A stretch of 64,000 nt of DNA from Ancistrus triradiatus. Taxonomy: Eukaryota; Chordata; Actinopteri; Siluriformes; Loricariidae. The stretch spans positions 62,001-126,000 of the forward strand of contig JAJAGP010001673.1 in assembly GCA_025084515.1 (NCBI GenBank). The letters are read 5' to 3'. The notes beneath the pieces are model-generated. The model saw only the letters and a program-made list of their open reading frames with translations, was not told the DNA's origin and made no database searches. Position 1 is the first letter of the stretch; each line of letters begins with the position of its first letter. The translations under genes and the position numbers were made by a program. Positions 10,663 to 21,110 of this stretch are shown here, in pieces.

Positions 10663-13067
10663 TACATCTTCTTCTCTTGTGAGTAACCTAAACCTTTGTT
10701 TTCCTTGGTGGTAAATTATGCTCCAGTTGTTTATTTTGTAGCATTGTGCTATAGTCTGTACACATGACCATCGACACTCTCCATATTATAGAAAGGTCTG
10801 CAGATTTGCAGCCAATGGGCAGGGCAGCCAATCAAAACATCCCGTGCGTCATTATACTTCATTATACTGTGGTGAGCTGCACTTTGGAAGTGTTAGCTGG
10901 GTTATAATGTGTTGTGTCATATGTATTATGTTTAGTGTGTTTCTGTAATTTGTAGCTTTAGTTTCGCTTAGGAAATAATGGAACTTGGGCTCTTATTAAC
11001 TAAGACTCTTGCCTCATGTTTTTATGGTAATTCTGTAATATGACAACACCACTAACATGTGTGGAACTGCAGGTCTCCATTAGTTCAAATATATTTTAAT
11101 CTGAGAATGGAATGAGCTCATTCTAACTGATGAAAATCATAAATAAATCATAGCCAGTGGTTAGGAAGCGGAAAATTACATTGAGAGATCTAGGTCACAG
11201 GAGACTGCATCCAAACCAACCAAGAGAGGTAGGAGGAACAGAGCAGTGATACTTGTAGGCATTGTTTTCCAGTTTTCTCCAGCCCCGGGATGCTTGAGTC
11301 AATCGCAGCTCTGACTCTGACAGCTGACTGATGGTCTGCAACTTGCCCACGGCATTTTTCTCTTCGCTCAGTGTGAAAATGAAGAAGCTTGTTTCACATA
11401 AGTCCACAGAAGAAAAGCGATAACGACTGCGGACTCTGAGAACGATTGTCTCTTTCCGCAAAATACCACCTTCTCCCAAAGTTTTTCCTAGCTTGCCTTG
11501 ATAGGTCCACGGTCTAGGTGTACTACAATTCACATAAAGCAATAAAGTTCATGAAGATTCCTATTCCTCTGAAGGCACCTGCAGGGCCTGAGTTCATCCC
11601 TCTGATGGTAGAGTGCTCGCTATTTTTGGATTGCTTGAAAATTTCTCTTCGCTAAAGGCTTTTTTTCCTCATCCATCTCCACTTCATTCTGTGTAAATAC
11701 ACCATCGAAGTGTTTGAGGAAAGGAAGCCAAAGAATGAAAGCTGCAATTTGACAAGTTTAATAAAATCAGTTTCATACAGGCTGTGGTCCAAATAATAGC
11801 TAACCACGTCTCCAAATATTCCTGGTTTTTTTTGTATTGAAACATGCAAAAGTTCTCTAATGCTCTTTATCTTACATATTAAATGCTTTAAGTCTTTCTT
11901 TAACTCTCCATTAACCTCCGTCTTTCTCTTTGTCGTTGATCAGTATAAAGATGGTGCTTCTGTGGCTGCTGGTGACATCTCAAGACGACGTACTTTGTGG
12001 ATTAATGGACAGTCTCCAATGCAGTTCTGGGTGTGTGGAGCGACCCAAGATTGTGATCGATATCGCCATCTGTTGCAGGTGGGCTACTACGGCTTGGAAT
12101 CCAGAGCCCCAAATGGGTTGACCTCTTCAGAAATCCATCTCCACTCCCAAACAAGGGCTCCTTAACTATGTGCATGTGTGTTTTAAATACTTCTAGGTAG
12201 CTTTATTTAAATTTTGTGTTCATTTTTTTAACTATATTTATATGTTTATATGTGAGCTTTAGTTACTGATGCAATTGCACTGTAGAAAGGAAAGACCAGA
12301 ACACATGACTCAGATCAGTGCCACTCTCTTTGTCTCATTTACATCCGTTTAGTCTTTTGTTTGAGAAATGGCACTCTAACATTAGTTAGAACTTGGCACG
12401 GACCTGTGAGAAAACCCTCTTACTTTTCAGAGACATTTGAGCTGGCAAGAGGCTCCAGGCAGACTGTGCCAAGATACTCTGCTACAAACCACCAATTGAT
12501 CTCCACTTTGGGCCTTTCCAAGTCCAAAACTTTCCCATTTGCTTACCATCTTGAGAAGCTTTATTACACTGCATCTGTTGTCTGATAAAAGTGGGCAAAC
12601 AGTGGTCTCATTAGCTGTGTAGGCTTCAGGCATTAAGGTTGTTTTGTCCCAATTTATTTCCAATTACATGAACAGACAAGAGAATCCTATTCACACCAAA
12701 GGTGTCTGCAAAGCTTCGTCTGTCTGACACATCTCATATAACAGATACACTTCCATTTATCCACGTTACAAACCACACCATCTCCACAAGACTTGTGAGA
12801 CATGCCTGACAAAATGTGTTGTATCTAAGTGCACTTTACCATTTTGTTCATTTAAATGAAGCTCTGGCTTCATACATATCTATTCAGATCAAATACCTTC
12901 CAATTGTTATGCATTGTAAGCTATATTTACAATCTACAATGGGATGATTACGCTATAAAACTGGCAAAAATACCTAAATTCCATACTCAAGTACAAATAT
13001 TCATTGTACAAACACATACTCTGTTAAGAGTTAAAGTTCGGTTAATTTTATTTACAGATGTTCCCAA
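10663..13067. other. Intergenic, two unrecognised minus-strand frames
   Basis: There is no recognised gene or repeat. Two neighbouring minus-strand open frames (11,652-11,849, 65 aa; 11,195-11,542, 115 aa) lie in a patch somewhat richer in GC than its surroundings. Neither shows a domain I know, and no splice signals obviously join them. They may be chance or a decayed coding remnant. Confidence 0.35.
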
Positions 13068-13205
13068 GCCAACTGTAAGATATAAACCCTCCAATAGGCT
13101 TTAGGTCTACCTTAAAGTCTCTGTCCAATGGGACATGCCTGGAACATCTTTACAGCTTTAGTGGATGTGAGGTCACCTCAACTGGCTAATCTAGATCCAG
13201 CCTCC
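13068..13205 (-). repeat. LINE-like fragment
   Basis: TTCCCAAGCCAACTGTAAGATAT with ATGCCTGGAACATC and a CACCTCAACTGGCT block matches, in order, the longer fragment at 49,690-50,200. These blocks belong to a repeat very common in fish. The family name is not certain. Confidence 0.5.
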
Positions 13206-13312
13206 CTGGATTGACAAACTGTCAAAATATTCCCAGGAAATGTCATTTCTAATTATTATTTTTTAAATATTTGTTGACCATTAATCCAGTTAGGACACAA
13301 AAATCAAGATTT

Positions 13313-13512
13313 GTACATTTACATTTACAGCATTTAGCAGACGCCCTTATCCAGAGCGACTTACAATTGATACAGTCTTACAATCCAAGCAGTTGTGGGT
13401 TAAGAGTCTTGCTCAAGGACCCAACAGTGACAGCTTGGCAGAGGTGGGATGTGAACCCTGGACCTTCTGGTCCATAGTCCAGTACCTTAACCACTAGGCT
13501 ACCACAGTCCCA
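13313..13512 (-). repeat. tRNA-derived SINE (family 1), full-length copy
   Basis: On the minus strand it reads GGGACTGTGGTAGCCTAGTG (A-box region), TTAAGGTACTGGAC, then a B-box-like GGTCCAGGGTTCAC, a family body (AACCCACAACTGCTTGGATT), and a tail AAGTCGCTCTGGATAAGGGC followed by GTCTGCTAAATGC. Fish L2-type LINEs carry a closely similar 3' tail, which suggests L2 machinery moved this SINE. Other copies in the window are listed separately. Confidence 0.85.
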
Positions 13513-13605
13513 TTTGTACCTCACATGATACAATCTAGTCCTTTTCAAATTGCTGTAGTAAGTAGAAATAAGTGCAAAAAAAAATATATGTGTCTAAGCT
13601 GGTTC

Positions 13606-13917
13606 AGTCACCATTAATGGAAGAATGAATTCAGAATTATACTAGCAAATTCTGAAGGAAAATGTCACTGACTCTCAAGAAAAGTGGGTCATGCAGTAAG
13701 TCAGTGACCCCAAGCACTCAAGTTCTGTCAAAAATGTTTAAAGATGACTAAATGTTATTGTTTGGGAATGCCCTAGTCAAAGTCCTGACCATAATCAAAT
13801 ATATATGTAGTGGGAGAGTGTATAGAGACCCATCAGCATCTCAGAGTTGAAGCTGCTCTGTACAGAGGAAATGTTTGGAACGGTTTAGTTGCAGTCAAAA
13901 ACTTTCAAGCACCACTA
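13606..13917 (+). mobile_element. Tc1-like family A, 3' remnant
   Basis: The stretch begins at the coding region just before the second catalytic Asp (AATGAATTCAGAATTATAC), passes the GTGGGTCATGCAG block and ends at CTTTCAAGCACCACTA. The long right terminal repeat is mostly deleted, so the terminus follows almost directly on coding sequence. It holds no open frame. Confidence 0.75.
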
Positions 13918-14291
13918 TAAACCAGTCCACTGGTGCAGATGTCGAACCTTGCGATGCATCTTCTATCAGGAAGCCATTCCACATCATTAAGTGTCACCAC
14001 TGAAGCAAGCTATAGAATGCTATTTATCTTTAACTTGTGAGTGCCTAAATGCTGCAGGGTCACAAACGATGCCTTTAAAGCTTGTGTTCGGTTTTAATTC
14101 TCGCTATATTTACAAATGACAAAGATTGCTGCCTTCATTGATTCTCAGCCACCAGAGTGCCAGTAGTGTTGTGTCAATCATTAATATTGACATCAGCATG
14201 AATCTGTAGCTTTTTAAAGAATGCGTCCAGTTTAAACTTCTTCTAAATCTCTACCATTCTGCAGATAAAAAATGAATGCATGTTAAATCAT
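13918..14291. other. Intergenic, nothing recognised
   Basis: No gene or repeat is recognised. Confidence 0.5.
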
Positions 14292-14466
14292 GTATATTTA
14301 TATCATTTAGCAGGCACCCATACCCAGAGTGACTTACAGTCCAAGCAATTGGAGATTAAGGGCCTTGCCCAAGGTAGTAAACAGTAGTAGCTTGGCAAAG
14401 GTAGGATTTGAATTCTTAACCTTCTGGTCCATTGTCCAGCACCTTAATCGCTAGGCTACCACAGTC
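14292..14466 (-). repeat. tRNA-derived SINE (family 1), diverged copy
   Basis: The reverse-orientation copy keeps the tail (TTTAGCAGGCACCCATACCC), the GGGCCTTGCCCAAGG block and the head complement CTAGGCTACCACAGTCC. It is more diverged than the copy at 13,313. Confidence 0.75.
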
Positions 14467-15050
14467 CAGATTATGTGAATTCAAAGGAGGGCCCGTGATG
14501 AGTGTAGAGGGGTGAATTTAGGGTCAAGACCATTTTCAGGATCTTTTTGGGGATGGCTGAATAAAAAGATGCTACAGTTATGTAATAGTGACCCAAATCT
14601 CTTCTAATGTGTCACAACACAATCAGGATGGAAAGCTTGTGGCAGACCTTGTTGATATAGAGGCTATATTGTGACACAGTGATATTTTTGATTCCAGTTT
14701 GTTCTGGGTAAAGGCCTTTTCACACACATTGTTCTTGAATGAGTCGGTGAATCTCTCCCTGTTATTGTCTGTTCTGTAGAATGGGGTGAACCCAACATGG
14801 CCGTCATTTAGTTGCAGTTCTTAAAAGAAAAAAGACCATTTCATCATCACTACTCCTGCTGCTCAAGGAATGTCTTTGTCTTCAGTCGCCTTCCCACGTT
14901 TTCAGAAAGTTTAGACAAAAAAACGCATCGGACTTGGCGTGAAGATACCACTACATAAATTGCATCTGTTTTTTAACATCTGTAAAAATTGGACGTGGTG
15001 TGAAAAGGCCCCAAGTCTTCCAAGATAATTCCTTCATTAGTCCTTGTTAA
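14467..15050. other. Intergenic, nothing recognised
   Basis: No gene or repeat is recognised. The segment near 14,700-15,010 may be a decayed repeat, but I cannot assign it. Confidence 0.4.
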
Positions 15051-15449
15051 CAGAACAAAAAAGTATTTAGTCAGCCACTGATTGTGCAAGTTCTCCTACT
15101 TAGGAAGATGAGAGAGGTCTGTAATTTTCATCATATGTACAATTCAACAATGAGAGACAAAATGAGGAAAAAAATCCAGGAAATCACATTGTAGGATTTT
15201 TAAAGAATTGAATTGTAAATTATGGTGGAAAATAAGTATTTGGTCACCCACAAACAAGCAAGATTTCTGGCTCTCACAGCTTATTTAAGAAGCTCTTCTG
15301 TCCTCCACTCGTTACCTGTATTAATGGCACCTGTTTGACCTCGTTATCAGTATAAAAGACACCTGTCCACAGCCTCAAGCAGTCAGACTCCAAACTCAAC
15401 CATGGTGACGAAATATCAGTGGCTGACTAAATACTTTTTTGCCCCACTG
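15051..15449 (-). mobile_element. Tc1-like family B, short 399-bp derivative
   Basis: The left end has AACAAAAAAGTATTTAGTCA and the right end AAATACTTTTTTGCCCCACTG, followed by TA. The left terminal repeat and about 150 bp next to the transposase start remain (AAACTCAACCATGGTGACG at 15,393-15,411); the sequence then joins the right terminus directly. It is a second, shorter deletion derivative of the element seen at 9,966. Confidence 0.85.
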
Positions 15450-16413
15450 TACATACACATTCAGCAGAAACCGTACTCTGAATTTTGAATTACAAAATTT
15501 CTCAGGCAAGTAATACGTAGTATATGCAGTATTCTCCTTCACTCAGATGAGGAAGTCGGCAGTGCGTGACATAGGGAGTCACGTGGCAGGAGGGATGAGC
15601 ACTGGGAAATATAATGAGGAAATACCGTGGTCTCACAATAATTGTTTTTGGCTCACCAGGAGTCAAAGTTGCAGGGTCCAAGGGCACTAGTGGACATGTG
15701 GCACCAGGAGTGCCCCTGTCACGGTCACAAAATAAAAGAGTTTTCCAGATAAATAAAGATGAAGCGTAACTACAGTAGCAGGAACTGACATTGAGCAGTT
15801 ACTTTTGGCTGCAGTTACTTGTGCGAGTCCCTGCAGATTTGGGATGTTGACTATTGATTACAGGCTCTCTGTTGACAGGCGTCCTTGTGCCATGCTAAAT
15901 GGAATAATGCTCCGTGACACACTTGCCTCTCTGTGACATACTCCTTCTTATGCATTTTACACACCGCTGTCTCAGACACAATCCTGCTCGTGGTGGAATT
16001 ATTTGTCTGGCGAGCTTGTATTATTGATGAAAGCTATTTTCTCTAAATTAACAGAATCATTCAGCAGACCTTATGTATGAACGTGTTTGCAGCTCACAGA
16101 ATGGTAGTTTAGTGCTCGGTGTGTGTGTGTGTGTGTTTTGCTTGCCTGCACAGTGACGGACTTAACTTCTTCCCTCCATTTGTCTCATCAGTAGAGGGAC
16201 TGTAGGCACAGCAGAGATTAAAACCAGCTGTTCCCTGTCTATTAACAGCACATACTGTATGTGTGAAGCTGTCGCTCTGCCCAAACAAAAACCAACATGT
16301 ACAATCGATCATGGTGCGGAGGTGGTAAAAGAGGGGTGCATCGTTTCCCTATTAGGCCTGCCTAAACCTTATAGTCATTTTCTGAGTTACATCCAGGCTC
16401 CTTTGCTTTTGTA
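15450..16413. other. Intergenic, (GT)n at 16,117-16,137
   Basis: Apart from a short GT microsatellite, nothing is recognised. Confidence 0.5.
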
Positions 16414-16843
16414 CACTATATAGACAAAAGTTTTCGGACATACCTTCCAATAATTGAGCTCTGCTATTTCAGCAACACTCACTGGTAACTCACTTCATAG
16501 ACAGCAGTGCCAGTAGAATGGGTTGTATTGAAAACCCAAGTGCCTCTCAATACGACCCATTTATAGGTTTCCGCTTCCAAAAATCAGTTCATTATCTTTC
16601 AGCCCTGCTTTCCTTAAACAAATCCATGGAAAATTGGTTTGCCTGGCTTGCACAGAACCTTGACCTCAACTCAATCAGACACCTTTAAATAGCACTGGAA
16701 TGCCACAAGTGACCCAGGGCTTATTGTCTAACATCAGTAGCCAACCTCACAGTAATGTTCCAAAAGTGGTGGGCAAACTCCACATTAATACCCATGTTTT
16801 GGATGTCATTTTTTGGGTGTCTATGCACATTTGTCTATATAGT
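16414..16843 (+). mobile_element. Tc1-like family D, deleted derivative
   Basis: A 430-bp element lies between TA dinucleotides. The left end is CACTATATAGACAAAAG, and the complement of the right end is ACTATATAGACAAATG. The middle keeps a frameshifted trace of the transposase Glu region (TTGACCTCAACTCAATCAGA) and of the C-terminal coding text, but most of the gene is deleted. Confidence 0.8.
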
Positions 16844-18889
16844 ATATGTAGTACCTTATACAATAAGTACTGTATAAGACAATACACAATGCAAGACTGT
16901 ACTTTATAACCAAAGACTTTTTTGTCCAATATGTCATGTCCAATGTACAAAAATGTAGTGTTTGCATGGCTGGTGAATGGCTTTATGTATTATAGTGTCT
17001 GATAAGCATGCAGTGCTCATGGTTGTTTAATGCTGCCTTAAGTTTTGACACTTGTGATACTCTGCACTCCAAAAAAAATATCCTTTATAATCTCTGCATG
17101 AATGTCATGATGTTTGCATCAAGTGATGCATTTATTCAGGTATCCATGTCTGTAGCTTTTGAAGCAAGCCTCAAACTCAAGGAAATGTTACTGAAAGCCA
17201 AGGAATGAACATTGTTTTTTCAGAAGGAACATTTATTAAAGAAATGCAACAAAATGTATGCGATTCTGTGTGTTTTGTAATGTCATAATCAAATTAATTG
17301 TTGGATCTTTTTGGGCACACACACACACACACACTCACCCACAATGGGCACTTTAGAGATGCCTTTGGATTGCAAGGGGAAAGCCATGCAAACATATAAA
17401 CATGCGAACTTCATACAAGCAATGATCAGGCAGGAACCCGAACTGCACCACCATGCCACCCCAATAAGTTGTTTTTTTATGTATATACTGTTCTAAATAA
17501 CTATATAAGACTATATCTGACTCCAGTCTGGTGTCAGTTTTGTGTGACATGCATTATTTGTGAGATAAAGCAGCTGCCAGTGAGCCAGACTGACACTAAT
17601 CTGTTACATGTCACACTTTGCAACGTCATGGGCTGACTCTAAGTCTAGAACCAGAGGTATCCGAGGTGTCAGTAGAGAACAATGGCTACTTATGAAATAT
17701 TTACAATTGTGGAACAGACTGTATTATGTAAGAGGGAACAGAGCTCATGGCTATATATCTCCTGTCATTAATCAAAAGCCCATACATAAATAATCTCATA
17801 CAATGGGTCATACTGATGAGTACGGGATTTTTAGTTTGAACCCGCACTCGAGGAAAAGTGCAAATTAAACAGTTGGTACAGTGAGCATGATCAGGATAAT
17901 TTCACACTCTTTTTTATTATTCTTCCTTGCGTATTACTCCTCAACTAATTCATTAGTCTTTCATAAGTGCACATTTTAATTCCAGGGTTAATGTTATAAA
18001 GGACGATGAAGCATGTCAGGACAAAAATAGAATAGGAATACACAGATGTGAAGCCTCATTTACGAAGTCATTTCTTATGAATGTGCAAGGAGGTCGACTT
18101 CAACAAGCCTCTATGCTGGGGCACCTTCCATTTGACCCTAATTTGTCAGATTTTCGGTATTTACATTTACAGTGTATTTGGCTGGTGAAGTTACGGAAGG
18201 GTTTTGTTGTTTACTTGAATAAACATGTCCAGAGGTGATGTGTGAAGACGGCAGGATATTCTCTGTTTGGACGGCCTAAGGGAGTTAAGTCTGCCACCTG
18301 AGCATCAGCACATGAAAAGATTTTGATCTGTCTTCCTTATGTCCTGGAGGATGGCATGTAAGATCTAGTCATACCTGTTGCCTGAGGAGCTCAAGTTATT
18401 GTGTTATTTATTTGACCACAGTAGGTGTGAGTGATCCATTTTTGGCTCTGTAGACAAACATCAAGGTTTTGGATCGAATGTGGGCAGGTGCATGAAAGAA
18501 GTGTAGAGAGAAGAATGCAACCGACAGGTGAGCTCCAAAAGATTAAAGACGAAGGCCTACTGACTTTTAATATGGCACTGAAAAGACGTCACCTTTCTAA
18601 CAACTTTATTACATTTCTGCCCTGCTAGAGCTACCCTGCTTTTACTGAGCAGTGGAAATATACACCACAGTTCCCTATTTGGCAGTTATTTATTATAAAT
18701 TATTTAAGATTACCAATTATTAATGTAGAAAGCTAACTCTGATGGGTTTAATAAGGATCTGAGGCTGTTTATCAAGGCTGGATTTCTGTTGAAAGGAATT
18801 CTTAATGCTAAAGCATACAATGACATTCTACACAATTGGGTTCCAAAATTTTGTAACCATTGGGGAGAGACCCTTTCCTTTTAAACATT
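16844..18889. other. Intergenic, nothing recognised
   Basis: Two kilobases without a recognised gene. A CA microsatellite lies at 17,317-17,333, and there is a short SINE-tail-like scrap near 18,160. Confidence 0.5.
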
Positions 18890-19140
18890 GCAGTGCCCCT
18901 GTGTATACAACGCATTTCCATAAAGAAATGTCAAGTTTGGTGTGAAGGAACTTGACTGGCTGGAACTCTCTGATCTCAACCCTATCCAATACCTTTGGGA
19001 TGAACTCAAGTCAAGCCTTATTGGACATTATTAATGAATCCGTTGTGGCTGATAGGAAGTGAATCTCACTTGAGTATGACTAGAGGCTGTTATAGTGTTA
19101 AAATAGGTTGTTCATCCCCATGGTTTTGGTGTGTATGTAC
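18890..19140 (+). mobile_element. Tc1-like family D, decayed 3' remnant
   Basis: GAACTTGACTGGCTGGAACTC with TCTCAACCCTATCCAATACC and TTTGGGATGAACTC is the Glu-containing region of a Tc1 transposase. It is followed by GAGGCTGTTATAG and CCATGGTTTTGG, the usual order at the 3' end of this family. Frames are broken and the right terminus is lost. Confidence 0.7.
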
Positions 19141-19142
19141 TT

Positions 19143-19356
19143 ATAGTGGTGCTTGAATGTTACATTTAGTCATATAGTAGACACCCTTAGCCAGAGTGAC
19201 TTGGACCTTCTGATCCATTGTTCAGTACATTAACTGCTAGGCCACGAGCGTCCCATTGAGGTTTGTGAACCCTTTTGAATATTTGTACATAAATATAATA
19301 TAAAACATCGCCAGATTTTTACACTAGCCTAAAAGTAATTAAAGGGTACCCAGTTA
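19143..19356 (+). mobile_element. Tc1-like family A terminal repeat, split by a SINE fragment
   Basis: AGTGGTGCTTGAATGTT begins a family A terminal repeat. After about 18 bp it is interrupted by roughly 97 bp of reverse-oriented SINE family 1 (TAGTCATATAGTAGACACCC to CTAGGCCACGAGCGTCCC). The terminal repeat resumes at GAGGTTTGTGAACCC and runs to ACCCAGTTAAA. This is a nested insertion in an element otherwise deleted. Confidence 0.7.
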
Positions 19357-19379
19357 AAGTTTCAAGTTCTGGTGCCTGA

Positions 19380-19572
19380 GATTGTGGTAGCCTAGCGGTT
19401 AAAGTACTAGACTATGAAACATAAGGTCCAGGTTTCAAATCCTACCTCTGCCAAGCTGCGATTGTTGGGTCCTTGAGCAAGGCCCTTAACCCACAATTGC
19501 TTGGCTTGTAAGATTGTATCAGCTGTAAGTCACTCTGGATAAGAGTGTCTGTTAAATGACATAAATGTAAGC
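19380..19572 (+). repeat. tRNA-derived SINE (family 1)
   Basis: The forward copy contains GATTGTGGTAGCCTAGCGG, TTAAAGTACTAGAC, the AGGTCCAGGTTTCAAATCC B-box-like block, AACCCACAATTGCTTGG and the tail AAGTCACTCTGGATAAGAG. Confidence 0.8.
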
Positions 19573-19876
19573 AGCTCAGCCCCTATTCTCACATCTGACA
19601 CTTCTCTTTGTCTCTCATACGCAATAAACTCTTGTCTGTCCTTCACATTAGACCTGGGGGCACAAGGTAACCGAATATCTGGGTTATCTCAGTAGTAGAA
19701 CGCTGATTTCCCTTGCCGGGGGCCACTCAGGGTCAGAGATCATGTGGGGAGGTGGGCTGTCTTTGCTGTCATGTGGCACAGGCCAGGGGTGCCCACTCAC
19801 AGGGCTAACTTCATTCCATTCAGAGGAAAAACACATATTTCGACTAGTGATGTCCAAACAGTGTAGCGTAAATCTA

Positions 19877-21110
19877 CAGTGGTGCTTGAAAGTTTGTGAA
19901 CCCTTTAGAATTGTCTATATTTCTACATAAATATGACCTTAAACATCATCAGATTTTCACACAAGTCCTAAAAGTAGATAAAGAGAACCCAGTTAAACAA
20001 ATTAGACAAAAATAGTATACTTGGTCATTTATTTATTGAAGAAAATGATCCAAGAATACATATTAGTGAGGATTAGCAGTTCATTTGAAGGTGAAATTAG
20101 AGTCAGGTGTTTTCAGTCAATGAGATGACAATCAGGTGTGAGGGGGCACCATGTTTTAATTAAAGAACAGGGATCTATCAAAGTCTGCTCTTCACAACAC
20201 ATCATGGCACGAACAAAGGAGACTTCTGAGGAGCTCAGAAAAAGAGTTGTTGATGCTCATCAGGCTGGAAAAGGTTACAAAACCATCTCTAAACAATTTG
20301 GACTCCACCAATCCACAGTCAGACAGATTGTGTACAAATGGAGGAAATACAAGACCATTGTTACCCTCCCCAGGAGTGGTCAACCAGCAAAGATCACTCC
20401 AAGAGCAAAGTGTGTAATAGTTGGCAATGTCACAAAGGACCCCAGGGTAACTTCTAAACAACTGAAGGCCTCTCTCGCATTAGCTACTGTTAATGTTCAT
20501 GAGCCCACCATCAAAAGAAGACTGAACAACAATGGTGTGCATGGCAGGGTTGCAAGGAGGAAGCCACTGCTCTCCAAAAATCTCAAGAGAAGGTGGGTCA
20601 TGCAGCAAGACAACGAGCCTAAGCACACAAGTCGTTCTACCAAAGAATGGTCAAAGAAGAATAATGCTAATGTTTTGGAATGGCCAAGTCAAAGTCCTGA
20701 CCTTAATCCAATGGAAATGTTGTGGAAGGACCTGAAGCGAGCAGTTAATGTGAGGAAACCCACCAACATCCCAGAGCTGAAGCTGTTCTGTACGGAAGAA
20801 TGGGCTAAAATTTCTCCAAGCAGGACTGATCAACGGTTACAGTTAGTTAGTTAAAGTTATTTCTTCACAGGGGGGTCACACCAGATACCGAAAGCAAAGG
20901 TTCACATACTTTTGCCACTCACTGATATGCAATATTGGATCATTTTCCTCAATAAATAAACGACCAATTACAATATGTTTGTCTCATTTGTTTAACTGGG
21001 TTCTCTTTATCTACTTTTAGGACTTGTGTGAAAATCTGATGATGTTTAGGTCACATGTATGCAGAAAGATAGAAAATCCTAAAGGTTTCACAAGCTTTCA
21101 AGCACCACTC
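19877..21110 (+). mobile_element. Tc1-like family A, internally deleted copy with open transposase frame
   Basis: The left terminus CAGTGGTGCTTGAAAGTTTG follows TA; the right terminus ends TTTCAAGCACCACTC. Long terminal repeats of about 210 bp flank one open frame. Relative to the copy at 6,409, roughly 0.35-0.45 kb of coding sequence is missing at one clean junction (20,578/20,579), where AAAAA meets TCTCAAGAG. Confidence 0.9.
20204..20854 (+). CDS. Tc1 transposase lacking the first catalytic region (216 aa)
   Basis: The ATG at 20,204 begins MARTKETSEELRKRVV, the usual start of this family; the longer open frame from 20,138 has no support. Residues 8-55 form the first helix-turn-helix (QFGLHQSTVRQIVYKW), 56-68 the basic hinge (RSGQPAKITPR), and 70-120 the second DNA-binding subdomain (GVHGRVARRKPLLSK). 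At residue 125/126 the protein jumps in frame to NLKRRWVMQQDNEPKHTS, with the second Asp at 136, then NPMEMLW with the Glu at 171, a 34-residue spacing as in DD34E enzymes. The first catalytic Asp (WTDE-type motif) and its surroundings are deleted. Intact members are about 340 aa. The product could bind terminal repeats but not cut. Whether it is expressed is unknown. Confidence 0.8.
   Translation: MARTKETSEELRKRVVDAHQAGKGYKTISKQFGLHQSTVRQIVYKWRKYKTIVTLPRSGQPAKITPRAKCVIVGNVTKDPRVTSKQLKASLALATVNVHEPTIKRRLNNNGVHGRVARRKPLLSKNLKRRWVMQQDNEPKHTSRSTKEWSKKNNANVLEWPSQSPDLNPMEMLWKDLKRAVNVRKPTNIPELKLFCTEEWAKISPSRTDQRLQLVS

Noticed and set aside
13313..13512. tRNA gene on the minus strand
   Set aside because: The A- and B-box-like head belongs to a dispersed SINE with many copies in the window; no tRNA cloverleaf is intact.
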